Positions 33,424 to 42,084 of a DNA stretch of 64,000 nucleotides are shown here, piece by piece. This stretch comes from Epilithonimonas caeni DSM 17710 (GTDB lineage Bacteria > Bacteroidota > Bacteroidia > Flavobacteriales > Weeksellaceae), in contig NZ_AUFK01000001.1 of assembly GCF_000426465.1 (NCBI RefSeq), positions 1 through 64,000 on the forward strand. Reading direction: 5' to 3'. Position 1 is the stretch's first letter. Every line of letters begins with the position of its first letter. The translations under genes and the position numbers were made by a program. A model generated the notes under the pieces. It worked only from the letters and a program-made list of their open reading frames with translations, was not told where the DNA came from and searched no databases.

Positions 33424-35793
33424 TTATTTTTTTCCGGCCGCTTGCATTGGGTTTATTTTCCCAGTGGAGGCTCCTCTTGCAGCATTTTTCTGCTTCTGCT
33501 TGAAGACTTGAAATTTACTCTGTGTTTCTGTGGAAGTTGCAGTCCAAAGATTGTTGGATGTATCAATATCAGCTGTTTCTCTCATCGGATCTAGTTGGAC
33601 GGATTTTAATTTTTTATCAAAATAATAAGTTTTGGAGACCTTTTGCTCGTTATGTCTCCAGATTTGAACACTAATTTTGTCATTTAACTTTGAACCGTCT
33701 TCAAAAGTGAATTCCAAAATGATTGGCATCACCAATCCGCCCTTGTTTGAGAAATCGATCTGATAAGCGGTTAAATTGCTTTCTTTTGCTATGTCTTTGC
33801 CGGATACTTTTTCAAGATTTCCCATCGTCATAGAATATTCTTTTGAAGTATCTGTTTTCTCTTGTCCGCGATCATATCTGTAATAGAAATCCTGAACCTC
33901 TTTATCACCATCAACATAGAATTTTATCGATCTATCTTCCTTGTTTCTTATTTTAGAAATATCTTCAAACTCGTTAAGTACAGGTTTATCGACAGTATAT
34001 TTTACAGTTTCAGATTTTGGGACGGCATCAAGATCCGGCCTTGCGACAGTTACTTTATCAATAGAAATATCAACAGGATCTGTCCCATAAAACCATCCTC
34101 TCCAGAACCAATCCAGGTCTTCCCCGCTGGCATCCTCCATCGTCCTGAAAAGATCTGCTGGCTCGGGATGACGAAATGCCCATCTTTTTGCATAGGTTTT
34201 GAAAGCTTTATCAAACAACTCTCTTCCCATAATGGTTTCGCGAAGGATATTGAGTCCCGTCGCCGGTTTTGAATAAGCATTCGGACCGAATTTTGCGATG
34301 TTTTCAGAATTGGACATGATCGGTTCCAATTCATCTTTTGGAAGTTTCATATAGTCTACGATCGTCCAGGCCGGCCCTCGTTTTGAAGGAAATTTGTTAT
34401 CCCATTTTTCCTCAGTCAGATATTCAACGAAAGTATTCAGTCCTTCATCCATCCAGCTCCATTGCCTTTCATCCGAGTTGATGATCATCGGGAAAAAATT
34501 GTGCCCCACTTCGTGAATGATCACGCCTAACATTCCATTTTTAATGGCTTCAGAGTAGGTTCCGTCTTTTTCTGTTCTTCCATAATTGAAGCAGATCATC
34601 GGATACTCCATTCCATTGGAAGCTTCCACAGATTGTGCCACAGGATATGGGTAAGGTATCGTAAATTCTGAATATGTTTTGATCGTATGGGCAACTGCCT
34701 TTGTAGAGAATTTTCTATACAATCCGTAAGCCTCTTTTCCGTAGAAGCTCATGGCCATTACTTTGTTATTGTTCTCAGGAATTGTTACACGCATCCCGTC
34801 CCAAACAAATTTTCTTGAAGATGTCCAGGCGAAATCACGAACGTCATTGGCTTCAAAAATCCAGGTCTTTCTTTGTTTTGAACGATTTTTTTCTGCCTTT
34901 TTAGCTTCATCAAGTGTTACGATCTCTATAGGTTCGTTCGAATTTTCGGCTTTTTTGTATCTCGCAAATTGTTCAGCAGTCAAAACCTGCTCATAGTTTT
35001 TACATTCTCCGGTTCCGCCTACGATATGATCAGCAGGGACATTCATTTTTACTTTATAATTCCCGAATACTAAAGCAAACTCTCCTCTTCCCGTGAACTG
35101 ATGATTCTGCCAGCCGTGAAAATCGCTGTAGACACACATTCTCGGAAACCATTGTGTGATCGTGTAAAGGTCGTTGCCGTCTTCCGGAAAGTTTTCATAA
35201 CCACCTCTACCGCCCATTTCAATACGATTCGGGATGTTATAATTCCAACTGATCTTGAATACGAACTTTTCTCCCTTTTTCAAAGCTTTAGGAAGGTCTA
35301 TCCGCATCATTGTCTTATTAACAACATATTTCAGAGGTGTCCCGTTAGCATCTGTTACTTTTTCCAGATTAACGCCATAGCCATTATCCGAAATCGGTAA
35401 TTCGGTTGGTTTTAAGTTTTCTACAATCTCTCTTTTCGGCAATGTCGATGAAAAAGGATAATCGGCATTCTTGACAGACGATTGTTCATTCTCATCCAGC
35501 TGAAGCCATAGATACTCCAGATCGTCCGGAGAATTGTTATAATAAATGATGGTTTCCGAACCTTTCAGATTTCTTTTATCCTCATCCAGATATGCCTCGA
35601 TATCATAATCTGCCCGTTGCTGCCAATAGGCTTGACCTGGTGCGCCGGAAGCCGTTCTATAAACATTGGGAGTTGGAAGAATAGTTCCGAGCTGTTCGAA
35701 TTTGTTACCGTGATTACTTCCCGGATTATTTTGGATATTCTGTGCTGACAGAACAGCAGAACAGAACAAAAGTCCTAAAACTTTTAACTTCAT
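33424..35793 (-). CDS. M1-family zinc metallopeptidase
   Basis: A 789-aa exported aminopeptidase-like protein; the signal peptide ends AVLSAQ (residue 18). Zinc site H427-E-V-G-H431 with the third ligand E450, 18 residues on (HEVGHNFFPM ... WMDEGLNTFVEYL). An upstream GMEYP motif (SNGMEYPMICFNYG) corresponds to the GxMEN exopeptidase loop but is altered, so substrate preference may differ from classical aminopeptidase N. N-terminal beta-domain residues are about 30-270. The C-terminus (KINPMQAAGKK) has no T9SS domain. It lies near HupE-like and DUF6702 genes, a grouping seen in Bacteroidetes. Confidence 0.88.
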   Translation of the reverse strand: MKLKVLGLLFCSAVLSAQNIQNNPGSNHGNKFEQLGTILPTPNVYRTASGAPGQAYWQQRADYDIEAYLDEDKRNLKGSETIIYYNNSPDDLEYLWLQLDENEQSSVKNADYPFSSTLPKREIVENLKPTELPISDNGYGVNLEKVTDANGTPLKYVVNKTMMRIDLPKALKKGEKFVFKISWNYNIPNRIEMGGRGGYENFPEDGNDLYTITQWFPRMCVYSDFHGWQNHQFTGRGEFALVFGNYKVKMNVPADHIVGGTGECKNYEQVLTAEQFARYKKAENSNEPIEIVTLDEAKKAEKNRSKQRKTWIFEANDVRDFAWTSSRKFVWDGMRVTIPENNNKVMAMSFYGKEAYGLYRKFSTKAVAHTIKTYSEFTIPYPYPVAQSVEASNGMEYPMICFNYGRTEKDGTYSEAIKNGMLGVIIHEVGHNFFPMIINSDERQWSWMDEGLNTFVEYLTEEKWDNKFPSKRGPAWTIVDYMKLPKDELEPIMSNSENIAKFGPNAYSKPATGLNILRETIMGRELFDKAFKTYAKRWAFRHPEPADLFRTMEDASGEDLDWFWRGWFYGTDPVDISIDKVTVARPDLDAVPKSETVKYTVDKPVLNEFEDISKIRNKEDRSIKFYVDGDKEVQDFYYRYDRGQEKTDTSKEYSMTMGNLEKVSGKDIAKESNLTAYQIDFSNKGGLVMPIILEFTFEDGSKLNDKISVQIWRHNEQKVSKTYYFDKKLKSVQLDPMRETADIDTSNNLWTATSTETQSKFQVFKQKQKNAARGASTGKINPMQAAGKK

Positions 35794-35928
35794 TTTACAA
35801 AGAATTAGATGATAATTTCCTTCAAGTAATCAAATGTAAGAAATTGTTACGAATAAGATAAAAATTGTATATTTTATTTTCTGAATTACTGTTGAAATAG
35901 CAGCTATCTTCCAGGATTTTGAATCTTA

Positions 35929-35999
35929 CGCAGCCCGAGCTGAGTGGAGCTCATCCGCCAGAGGCGGATAGCGGGAACGGAGCACGGAAATGGCTGCCC
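35929..35999 (-). repeat. Interspersed intergenic repeat, copy 1
   Basis: On the reverse strand it starts GGGCAGCCATTTCCGTGCTC and continues TTCCCGCTATCCGCC, ending AGCTCGGGCTGCG. It contains the hairpin TCCGCC-AGA-GGCGGA (35954-35968). It is much more GC-rich than its surroundings and related to the copy at 38536-38668. Confidence 0.7.
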
Positions 36000-36015
36000 A
36001 AATAAAATATAACGA

Positions 36016-36597
36016 TTATGAAAAAGGGATTCTTTCCAAAGCCATCTTCAGGGATAATGCAAAAACCCCTGAAGAAACAAACAGAATCCAGTCTTTTCTA
36101 TTAACTCGAAATATCTTTAGCAGAATAAAAAGAAGAATCAAGATCACAATGACCAATGTGATCTGACCCAATTCCAAACCAATATTAAATCCCAAAAGCG
36201 GAACAAAAATGCTCTGTTCCTTTGCAATCATCATTCTTGCTGTATTTGCAAAACCCATCCCGTGGATCAGACCGAAGATCATCGCCAGATAGTAGTTCAT
36301 CTGCATCAGACTTTTTTGTTTGTTTTTCATCAATATGTTATCCAATGAAGTGATAACGATTGTCAAGGGAATCAGAAACTCGACCCAGTTGCCCGGGACT
36401 CTCAAAATGTTAAGTGTACTTAAAGCCAATGTTACAGAATGTCCGATTGTAAAGGCAGTGACAAGAATCAGAATCTTTTTGAGATTATTGTAAGAATAAA
36501 CCGCGATCAAAGCTAAAATAAACAGCTGGTGGTCAAGCGCATCTAATGAAATAATGTGTTCCCAGCCCAATTTCAGGTAAAAAATAAAATCCTGCAT
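36016..36597 (-). CDS. HupE/UreJ-family membrane protein
   Basis: A 193-aa membrane protein with six or more segments. Family landmarks are GWEHIISLDALDHQLFILAL at the N-terminus, FTIGHSVTLALS, VEFLIPLTIVITSLDN, FGLIHGMGFANTARM and LLGFNIGLELGQ. HupE/UreJ proteins are thought to move nickel or cobalt, but this subgroup is widespread without such enzymes. The start at 36597 was chosen because the upstream extension overlaps the divergent DUF6702 gene. It is divergent from DUF6702 by 63 bp, and the His and Glu residues in the membrane segments fit metal handling. Confidence 0.85.
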   Translation of the reverse strand: MQDFIFYLKLGWEHIISLDALDHQLFILALIAVYSYNNLKKILILVTAFTIGHSVTLALSTLNILRVPGNWVEFLIPLTIVITSLDNILMKNKQKSLMQMNYYLAMIFGLIHGMGFANTARMMIAKEQSIFVPLLGFNIGLELGQITLVIVILILLFILLKIFRVNRKDWILFVSSGVFALSLKMALERIPFS

Positions 36598-36660
36598 CCT
36601 ATCATTTTTAAAAAGATTCACGAAAATAATGATTAATTTCGATTTAAATTTTCCAAACCA

Positions 36661-37164
36661 ATGAAGAAAGTTCTGTCCATAATATTTGCCTTCTCTTTTA
36701 TCTTTGCTGTCCTCTCCTTCAAACCACACCCTTATCACGTTGGTTCCATGGAGTTTAACTACAACCAGAAATCTAGGACATTTGAAATTACCGGACGTTT
36801 CTTTATGGACGACCTGGAAAATGCAATCAATAAAAAGTATGGTAAAAGTCTCCACTTTCAAGACCGAAAATATGAAAAGGAGATGCAGGAAAATGTTAAA
36901 AACTATGCATCCGAATATCTGAGACTGAAAGTCAACAACCAATTTGTAAAGGTCAATTTTATCGGTTATCAAGAGGACAAAGAAAGTGTCGATATTTTTT
37001 TGGAATCGGAAAGCGTATCTAATCCAAAAAAAGTAGAAACTGCTGTAAGTTTTTTATATAATCTTTTTGATGATCAGATGAATATCGTCCATATCATCGT
37101 CAATAATCAACGTAAAAGTGAAAAACTGACCTATCCCGATCGTTATCTGTACCAGGAATTTTAA
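36661..37164 (+). CDS. DUF6702-family secreted protein
   Basis: A 167-aa exported protein with a hydrophobic leader (IIFAFSFIFAVLSF). The mature start has the conserved HPYHVGSMEFNYN, then RTFEITGRFFMDDLENAI and the C-terminal NLFDDQMNIVHIIVN, ending YLYQEF. This family has no known activity but is typically found with HupE/UreJ-like membrane proteins and M1 peptidases in Bacteroidetes, as here. The HPYH pair could be metal ligands, suggesting a shared metal-related task with the divergent HupE-like protein; this is inference. Confidence 0.78.
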   Translation: MKKVLSIIFAFSFIFAVLSFKPHPYHVGSMEFNYNQKSRTFEITGRFFMDDLENAINKKYGKSLHFQDRKYEKEMQENVKNYASEYLRLKVNNQFVKVNFIGYQEDKESVDIFLESESVSNPKKVETAVSFLYNLFDDQMNIVHIIVNNQRKSEKLTYPDRYLYQEF

Positions 37165-37193
37165 AATCGTCTACATTAATTTTTGGCATCCCG

Positions 37194-37208
37194 ACAGTGC
37201 AGGATAAT
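37194..37208 (+). promoter_or_regulatory. Shared pectin-cluster motif, copy 1 (before GH105)
   Basis: ACAGTGCAGGATAAT, 53 bases upstream of the GH105 start. The identical 15-mer precedes GH28, and a 13/15 match precedes the PL1-like gene. Probably a regulator site or shared 5' UTR element. Confidence 0.55.
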
Positions 37209-37261
37209 CCGTAAACTCAATTAATTTAAATTGCGATAGATCGATGTCAAAATTTAAAATA

Positions 37262-38518
37262 ATGAATTTAACAACTCATAAGATAAAAATTCTCGCTTTC
37301 ACAGCTTTGAGTTCAGGGATATTATTGGTTTCCGCACAATCAAAAATTGTAACTAAAACGGAAACTTCAAAATCTCAATCAGGAAAAATTGTTCCCATGA
37401 ATCTGAAATGGTCAGAGAGAATGCTGCTTTCCGAGATGCATCGTTTTCCAGAAGCCTGGATGCTGGATTTCAGCAAAAATCCGAAGTGGACCTATCCTTC
37501 TGCCATTGTATTAGACGGAGCCGAGAAACTTTATGCAAAAACAGGAAAGAAAGAATACTACGATTATATAAGTGGCTTCGGAGAAAAGTTGATCAATGAA
37601 GACGGAACCATTCAGACATATGAGCTGGAAAAGTATAATATCGATATGCTGAATAGCGGAAACGTATTGCTTTATCTTTACGAAAAAGAGAAAAAAGAAA
37701 AATACCTGAAAGCCCTTCAAACTTTGCGTTTACAGATCGAGGGTCAGCCAAGAACCAAAGAAGGCTCATTCTGGCACAAGAAAATCTATCCATACCAGGT
37801 CTGGCTGGACGGCCTATATATGGGAATGCCATTTTACACCCATTATACAAAGGATTTCATCACAGGAAATGATGCACAAAAAGCATATGATGACATCGTT
37901 TTCCAGTTCGATTCTGTTCAGAAAAATCTTTTAGACAAGAAAACCGGATTACTCTACCATGCTTGGGACGAAAGCAAACAACAAGCTTGGGCTGATAAAC
38001 AAACAGGACTTTCTCCTAATTTTTGGGGCAGAGCAATGGGTTGGTACGGCATGGCAATGGTCGATGTTTTAGACTTTTTACCAAAAGACCATCCCGGAAG
38101 AGCAAGGATTGTTTCTTATCTTAAATCTTACGCCGATGCCGTAATCAATGTTCAGGACAAGAATTCCGGACTTTGGTATCAGGTCTTGGATAAACCTTTG
38201 GAAAATGGCAATTATGAGGAAGCAAGCGCTTCTGCAATGTTTGTTTATACGATTATCAAATCCGTTAACGAAGGCTATTTGCCACAATCTTATAAAACTG
38301 CAGCCAAAAAAGGTTACGACGGAATTATCAAAAACCTGATCACAGTTGATGAAAATGGTGTTGTCAATCTCAATAAATGTTGTGCGGTTGCAGGTTTAGG
38401 AGGAAAGCCCTACAGAGACGGTTCTTATGAATATTATGTCAATGAAAAAATCCGCTCCAATGACGGTAAAGGAACAGGACCTTTTATTTTGGCAAGTTTA
38501 GAATTTGAGAAACAGTAA
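37262..38518 (+). CDS. GH105 unsaturated rhamnogalacturonyl hydrolase
   Basis: A 418-aa exported (alpha/alpha)6-barrel enzyme. The signal peptide ends ILLVSAQ. The fold and active site of GH105 are visible: YPYQVWLDGLYMGMPFYTHY (catalytic Asp region), LYHAWDESKQQAWAD, NFWGRAMGWYGMAMVDVL and the C-terminal GTGPFILASLEFE. It releases the unsaturated uronic acid left at the non-reducing end by pectate or rhamnogalacturonan lyases. The ATG at 37262 was preferred over 37244 since it gives the better signal peptide. It is the first gene of the pectin cluster and carries the shared 15-bp motif upstream. Confidence 0.9.
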   Translation: MNLTTHKIKILAFTALSSGILLVSAQSKIVTKTETSKSQSGKIVPMNLKWSERMLLSEMHRFPEAWMLDFSKNPKWTYPSAIVLDGAEKLYAKTGKKEYYDYISGFGEKLINEDGTIQTYELEKYNIDMLNSGNVLLYLYEKEKKEKYLKALQTLRLQIEGQPRTKEGSFWHKKIYPYQVWLDGLYMGMPFYTHYTKDFITGNDAQKAYDDIVFQFDSVQKNLLDKKTGLLYHAWDESKQQAWADKQTGLSPNFWGRAMGWYGMAMVDVLDFLPKDHPGRARIVSYLKSYADAVINVQDKNSGLWYQVLDKPLENGNYEEASASAMFVYTIIKSVNEGYLPQSYKTAAKKGYDGIIKNLITVDENGVVNLNKCCAVAGLGGKPYRDGSYEYYVNEKIRSNDGKGTGPFILASLEFEKQ

Positions 38519-38535
38519 ACATTTTATTTAAATTA

Positions 38536-38668
38536 GGGCAGCTTTTCCGTCTTCCACTCCCGCTTTTTTGTTCCGCTTTGCTCCAAAAAAAGCTCCGTTC
38601 AAACTCAACAAAGTGGTTCATCGATTCAAAATAGAAAAATTTAACAGGATGAGACAAGCCGGACTGCG
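38536..38668 (+). repeat. Interspersed intergenic repeat, copy 2
   Basis: It begins GGGCAGCTTTTCCGTCTTCC and CTCCCGCTTTTTTGTTCCGC and ends near AAGCCGGACTGCG, corresponding to the start and end of the element at 35929-35999. It fills most of the gap before the CE12 gene and creates a false upstream reading frame there. Confidence 0.65.
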
Positions 38669-38696
38669 AATGATCCAACACCAAAACAATTTCAAA

Positions 38697-39431
38697 ATGA
38701 ATAAAAAACTTTCCATCATATTTCTGTGTCTGTCATTAATGATATGGGCTCAGAAACCTACACTATTTTTAATCGGAGATTCTACAATGTCCAACAAAGA
38801 CAACCCGGAAAAAAATCCGGAACATGGCTGGGGACAAGTTCTCCCACAGTTTTTCACATCAGGAATCGAAATCCAAAATCACGCTATGAATGGCAGAAGT
38901 TCCAAAAGTTTCAGGACAGAAGGTCGTTGGGACAAAGTCGAGAAGCAACTCAAAAAAGGAGATTTCGTGATTATTCAATTTGGGCATAACGACCAAAAGC
39001 TGAAAGACTCGACCAAATTCACGAATCCTTATACACAATATAGAGCTAACCTGGAAAGATATGTGACCGAAACCAGGGGCAAAGGTGCAACGCCGATTCT
39101 GATGACCTCCATTACAAGAAGGAATTTCAATGAAAACGGCGTTTTAATCGATACACACAAAGAATATCCTTTGGTGGTTAGACTTGTCGCAGATGCTATG
39201 AAAGTACCTTTTGTTGATATGCAATTGTTAACAGAACAAATGGAAATCAGTTATGGTCCGGAAAAATCAAAAACGCTGCATCTTCATTTCAAAGCAGGCG
39301 AAAATTCTTATTATACAAAGGACAAAGCTGATGATACCCATCTATCCAGATCAGGAGCAGAAACAGTTGCGAAACTGGCTGTCACTTCTTTACAATCTTT
39401 AAATACCGGATTGGAGAAATACATCAAATAA
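38697..39431 (+). CDS. Rhamnogalacturonan acetylesterase (CE12-like SGNH hydrolase)
   Basis: A 244-aa exported SGNH/GDSL esterase; the signal peptide ends LMIWAQ (residue 19). Catalytic blocks: G27-D28-S29-T30 (nucleophile Ser29), N65-G66 in AMNGRSSKSF, G96-H97-N98-D99 and the D212/H215 pair in DDTHLSRSGAE. The ST after GD and the SSKSF block are typical of CE12 rhamnogalacturonan acetylesterases. It removes acetyl groups from pectin before lyase and hydrolase attack. The start was placed at MNKKLSIIF because upstream codons lie in the repeat. Confidence 0.88.
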   Translation: MNKKLSIIFLCLSLMIWAQKPTLFLIGDSTMSNKDNPEKNPEHGWGQVLPQFFTSGIEIQNHAMNGRSSKSFRTEGRWDKVEKQLKKGDFVIIQFGHNDQKLKDSTKFTNPYTQYRANLERYVTETRGKGATPILMTSITRRNFNENGVLIDTHKEYPLVVRLVADAMKVPFVDMQLLTEQMEISYGPEKSKTLHLHFKAGENSYYTKDKADDTHLSRSGAETVAKLAVTSLQSLNTGLEKYIK

Positions 39432-39455
39432 ATCATTATCATTAACTGATTGACA

Positions 39456-40361
39456 ATGAAAAAATTCGCATTACTCTTATTGATTTTAATTGTGAGCTCA
39501 ATTTCTGCCCAGGAAAAAATAACACTTTGGCCAAAAGGTCAAATGCCGAATTCCAAAGGATTACAGTTAAAAACCGAAGAAAAAGATGGCCGAATCATAC
39601 AGATAAAAGAACCTGAACTTTTTGCCTTCTTACCACCAAAGGAAGACAGAAAACCAATGGCTGTAATCATTATTCCGGGTGGTGGCTATTACAAACTGAC
39701 TTATGACCTGAATGGATTTCAGATTGCAAAATGGTTCAACACTTTAGGAATTTCAGCTTTTGTTTTGAATTACAGATTACCGATTTCTCCCGATGTGAAG
39801 CAAAGAGAAATTGCACCACTTCAAGACATTCAGGCAGCAATAAAATATCTTCGAAGAAATGCTTCTCAATATGGGATTTCCTCTGACCAGATTGGTGTTA
39901 TAGGAACTTCCGCAGGCGGACATTTGGCAGCATCAGTAAGCAATATTACCACAGATTATACGGAGCTGGAAAACGACTGGAGATCCATACCAACCATTCC
40001 AAATTTCGCAATTTTGATTTCCCCAGTCATCGATTTGGGAGAATTCGCACACGTCGGAAGTCGCAATAGTTTGCTGGGAGAGAATGCTTCCCAGGAGAAA
40101 ATTACCGAATATTCTATACAAAACAGGGTAACAGAAAAAACACCGCCAACATTACTTATTCACGCACAAAATGATAAAACCGTTCCGGTTATGAACAGCC
40201 TTCTTTATTATCAGGCAATGAACAAAAACAAAGTAAAAGGCGCATTATTTATTTTCCCGGAAGGCGAACACAAAATCGGAATTACCAATAGAACTGAACT
40301 CACAGACCAATGGAAAAAATTATGCTCTGACTGGCTGAAAACTTTATTCCCAAACAAATAA
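39456..40361 (+). CDS. Exported alpha/beta-hydrolase, probable pectin or xylan acetylesterase
   Basis: A 301-aa protein with a signal peptide ending SSISAQ (residue 19). Alpha/beta-hydrolase fold: oxyanion strand IIPGGGYYK, nucleophile elbow G150-T-S152-A-G-G155, Asp240 in HAQNDKTVP and His272 in PEGEHKIG complete the triad. It resembles carbohydrate esterases annotated as xylanase/acetyl-esterase-like. Its place between the CE12 esterase and GH28 suggests it removes acetyl or feruloyl esters from pectic glycans. It starts 24 bp after the CE12 gene in the same operon. Confidence 0.83.
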   Translation: MKKFALLLLILIVSSISAQEKITLWPKGQMPNSKGLQLKTEEKDGRIIQIKEPELFAFLPPKEDRKPMAVIIIPGGGYYKLTYDLNGFQIAKWFNTLGISAFVLNYRLPISPDVKQREIAPLQDIQAAIKYLRRNASQYGISSDQIGVIGTSAGGHLAASVSNITTDYTELENDWRSIPTIPNFAILISPVIDLGEFAHVGSRNSLLGENASQEKITEYSIQNRVTEKTPPTLLIHAQNDKTVPVMNSLLYYQAMNKNKVKGALFIFPEGEHKIGITNRTELTDQWKKLCSDWLKTLFPNK

Positions 40362-40372
40362 TCTTGTAACCG

Positions 40373-40387
40373 ACAGTGCAGGATAAT
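40373..40387 (+). promoter_or_regulatory. Shared pectin-cluster motif, copy 2 (before GH28)
   Basis: ACAGTGCAGGATAAT, identical to the copy before GH105, 67 bases upstream of the GH28 start and directly after the preceding gene. Confidence 0.55.
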
Positions 40388-40454
40388 TTTTATTTGTATT
40401 AATATTAGTTTGCAATACGAAGAAATTCTTCAAAAACCTTGAATCTAAATCTTT

Positions 40455-41858
40455 ATGAAAAAATATATTTCAATTCTATTCGTATTCGTTCTATCATTCG
40501 CAGTTTCTGCACAGTACAAACCGTGGACTTCCGCAAAACAGCCTTTAAAAGAAATCAAAGCGTTAAAAAAGCAAATCAAAAAACCGGAATTCAGAAAAGT
40601 TGATTACCTAATTACCGATTTTGGAGCTGTAGGTGACGGAAAAACAAAAAATACAGAAGCTTTCAAAAAAGCGATTGAAAAATGTAATGCAGAAGGCGGC
40701 GGAAGAGTTGTCGTACCAAACGGTGTTTTTCTTACTGGAGCAATTTATTTAAAATCTAATGTCAATCTTCATTTAAGTGACGGTTCAACCATTTTATTCA
40801 GCCAGGACAGCAACGACTACCCTATTGTTTTCACACGTTGGGAAGGAATGGAATGTATGAATTATTCATCTTTGATTTATGCGTATGAAGAAGAAAACAT
40901 TGCAATTACCGGAAAAGGAACTTTAGACGGAAATTCGGATAATGATAACTGGTGGTTCTGGTGTGGTGCTACAAAATATGGTTATAATGAATCCCGTCCG
41001 GGAAGACAAAACCCTGCTCGTGCGAAACTTCACGAATATATGGCTCAGAGAAAACCTGCAAGAGAAAGAATTTTCGGCGATGGTTATTATTTAAGACCCA
41101 ATTTCGTTCAGCCTTACAAGTCGAAAAACTTCTATATGGCGGATGTTTTGGTTAAAAATTCCCCGATGTGGAACTTGAATCCTGTTTTGTGCGAAAACGT
41201 ATTGATCGAAAGAGTAAAAGTCATCAGTCACGGACCGAATAACGACGGTTTCGACCCTGAAGCCTGTAAAAATGTCTGGATCAAAGATTCTTATTTTGAT
41301 ACCGGAGACGACTGTATCGCCATAAAATCAGGAAGAGACGAAGACGGAAGAGACATCGGAAAACCTGCCGAGAATCATATCATTGAAAACTGCGAAATGA
41401 AAGACGGTCACGGCGGTGTCGTAATCGGAAGCGAAATCGCAGGCGGTGCTAAAAATATTTACGCTATCGGAAACGTGATGGACAGTAAAAATCTTGACCG
41501 AGCTTTAAGAATTAAAACCAGCTCAAGCCGTGGCGGAATTATCGAAAACGTATTTTTCTACAACACAAAAGTGGGTGCTTACAAAGAAGCTGCGGTGCGT
41601 TTCAATATGCATTATGAAAAACCGGGAAATCATATTCCGACGATGAGAAATATCTGGGTTGAAAATCTAACAGTTGACAAGGGCGGAAAATATGCAGTTT
41701 TTTCTGACGCCTACGAATCTTCTCCTGTAACAGACTTCACAATGATTAATGCTAAAATAGTGGGCGTTCAGATTCCATATAAAGTCGATTATATGAAAAA
41801 CGTGACTTTGAAAAATGTAACCGTTAACGGACAACCGTTAACTGAGTTAAAACCGTAA
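40455..41858 (+). CDS. GH28 polygalacturonase-type glycoside hydrolase
   Basis: A 467-aa exported right-handed beta-helix enzyme (signal peptide ends FAVSAQ, residue 20). All GH28 signatures are present in order: N262-N-D264, G284-D-D286, G318-H319-G-G321 and R352-I-K354. The N-terminal ITDFGAVGDGKTKNTEAF block is also typical. It hydrolyses alpha-1,4 galacturonan or rhamnogalacturonan linkages; endo or exo action and exact substrate are not decided by the sequence. It carries the shared 15-bp motif upstream, so may be transcribed from its own promoter. Confidence 0.92.
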   Translation: MKKYISILFVFVLSFAVSAQYKPWTSAKQPLKEIKALKKQIKKPEFRKVDYLITDFGAVGDGKTKNTEAFKKAIEKCNAEGGGRVVVPNGVFLTGAIYLKSNVNLHLSDGSTILFSQDSNDYPIVFTRWEGMECMNYSSLIYAYEEENIAITGKGTLDGNSDNDNWWFWCGATKYGYNESRPGRQNPARAKLHEYMAQRKPARERIFGDGYYLRPNFVQPYKSKNFYMADVLVKNSPMWNLNPVLCENVLIERVKVISHGPNNDGFDPEACKNVWIKDSYFDTGDDCIAIKSGRDEDGRDIGKPAENHIIENCEMKDGHGGVVIGSEIAGGAKNIYAIGNVMDSKNLDRALRIKTSSSRGGIIENVFFYNTKVGAYKEAAVRFNMHYEKPGNHIPTMRNIWVENLTVDKGGKYAVFSDAYESSPVTDFTMINAKIVGVQIPYKVDYMKNVTLKNVTVNGQPLTELKP

Positions 41859-41886
41859 AATAAATTATTCAGATTCTTGTATCAAT

Positions 41887-42036
41887 GAACACAAAGTACA
41901 CAATGTTTTTAAAATATACTGCTTAAAAGTCCACAAAGCCGCTTCGCTTAAAAAAGCATCTTATATAAGCGAAGCGGCTTTGTGAGACTAAAATTATTCA
42001 AATAATTATAATAAAAACTCTGTGAGCTTAGTGTTC
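41887..42036. repeat. Intergenic repeat with inverted ends and an 18-bp perfect hairpin
   Basis: The ends GAACAC (41887-41892) and GTGTTC (42031-42036) are inverted. Inside is a perfect 18-bp inverted repeat, CACAAAGCCGCTTCGCTT (41932-41949) and its complement (41967-41984). No T-run follows, so it is not a classic terminator. It resembles CACAAAG-type repeats of flavobacteria, with a relative at 62854-62990. Confidence 0.65.
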
Positions 42037-42084
42037 AAAAAATTGAAGTGATAGAAACGAATACAGAAAATTTTAATAATTAAA

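Noticed and set aside
36598-36972. N-terminal extension of the HupE/UreJ-like reading frame
   Set aside because: It lies opposite the well-supported DUF6702 gene, and the family sequence begins at 36597.
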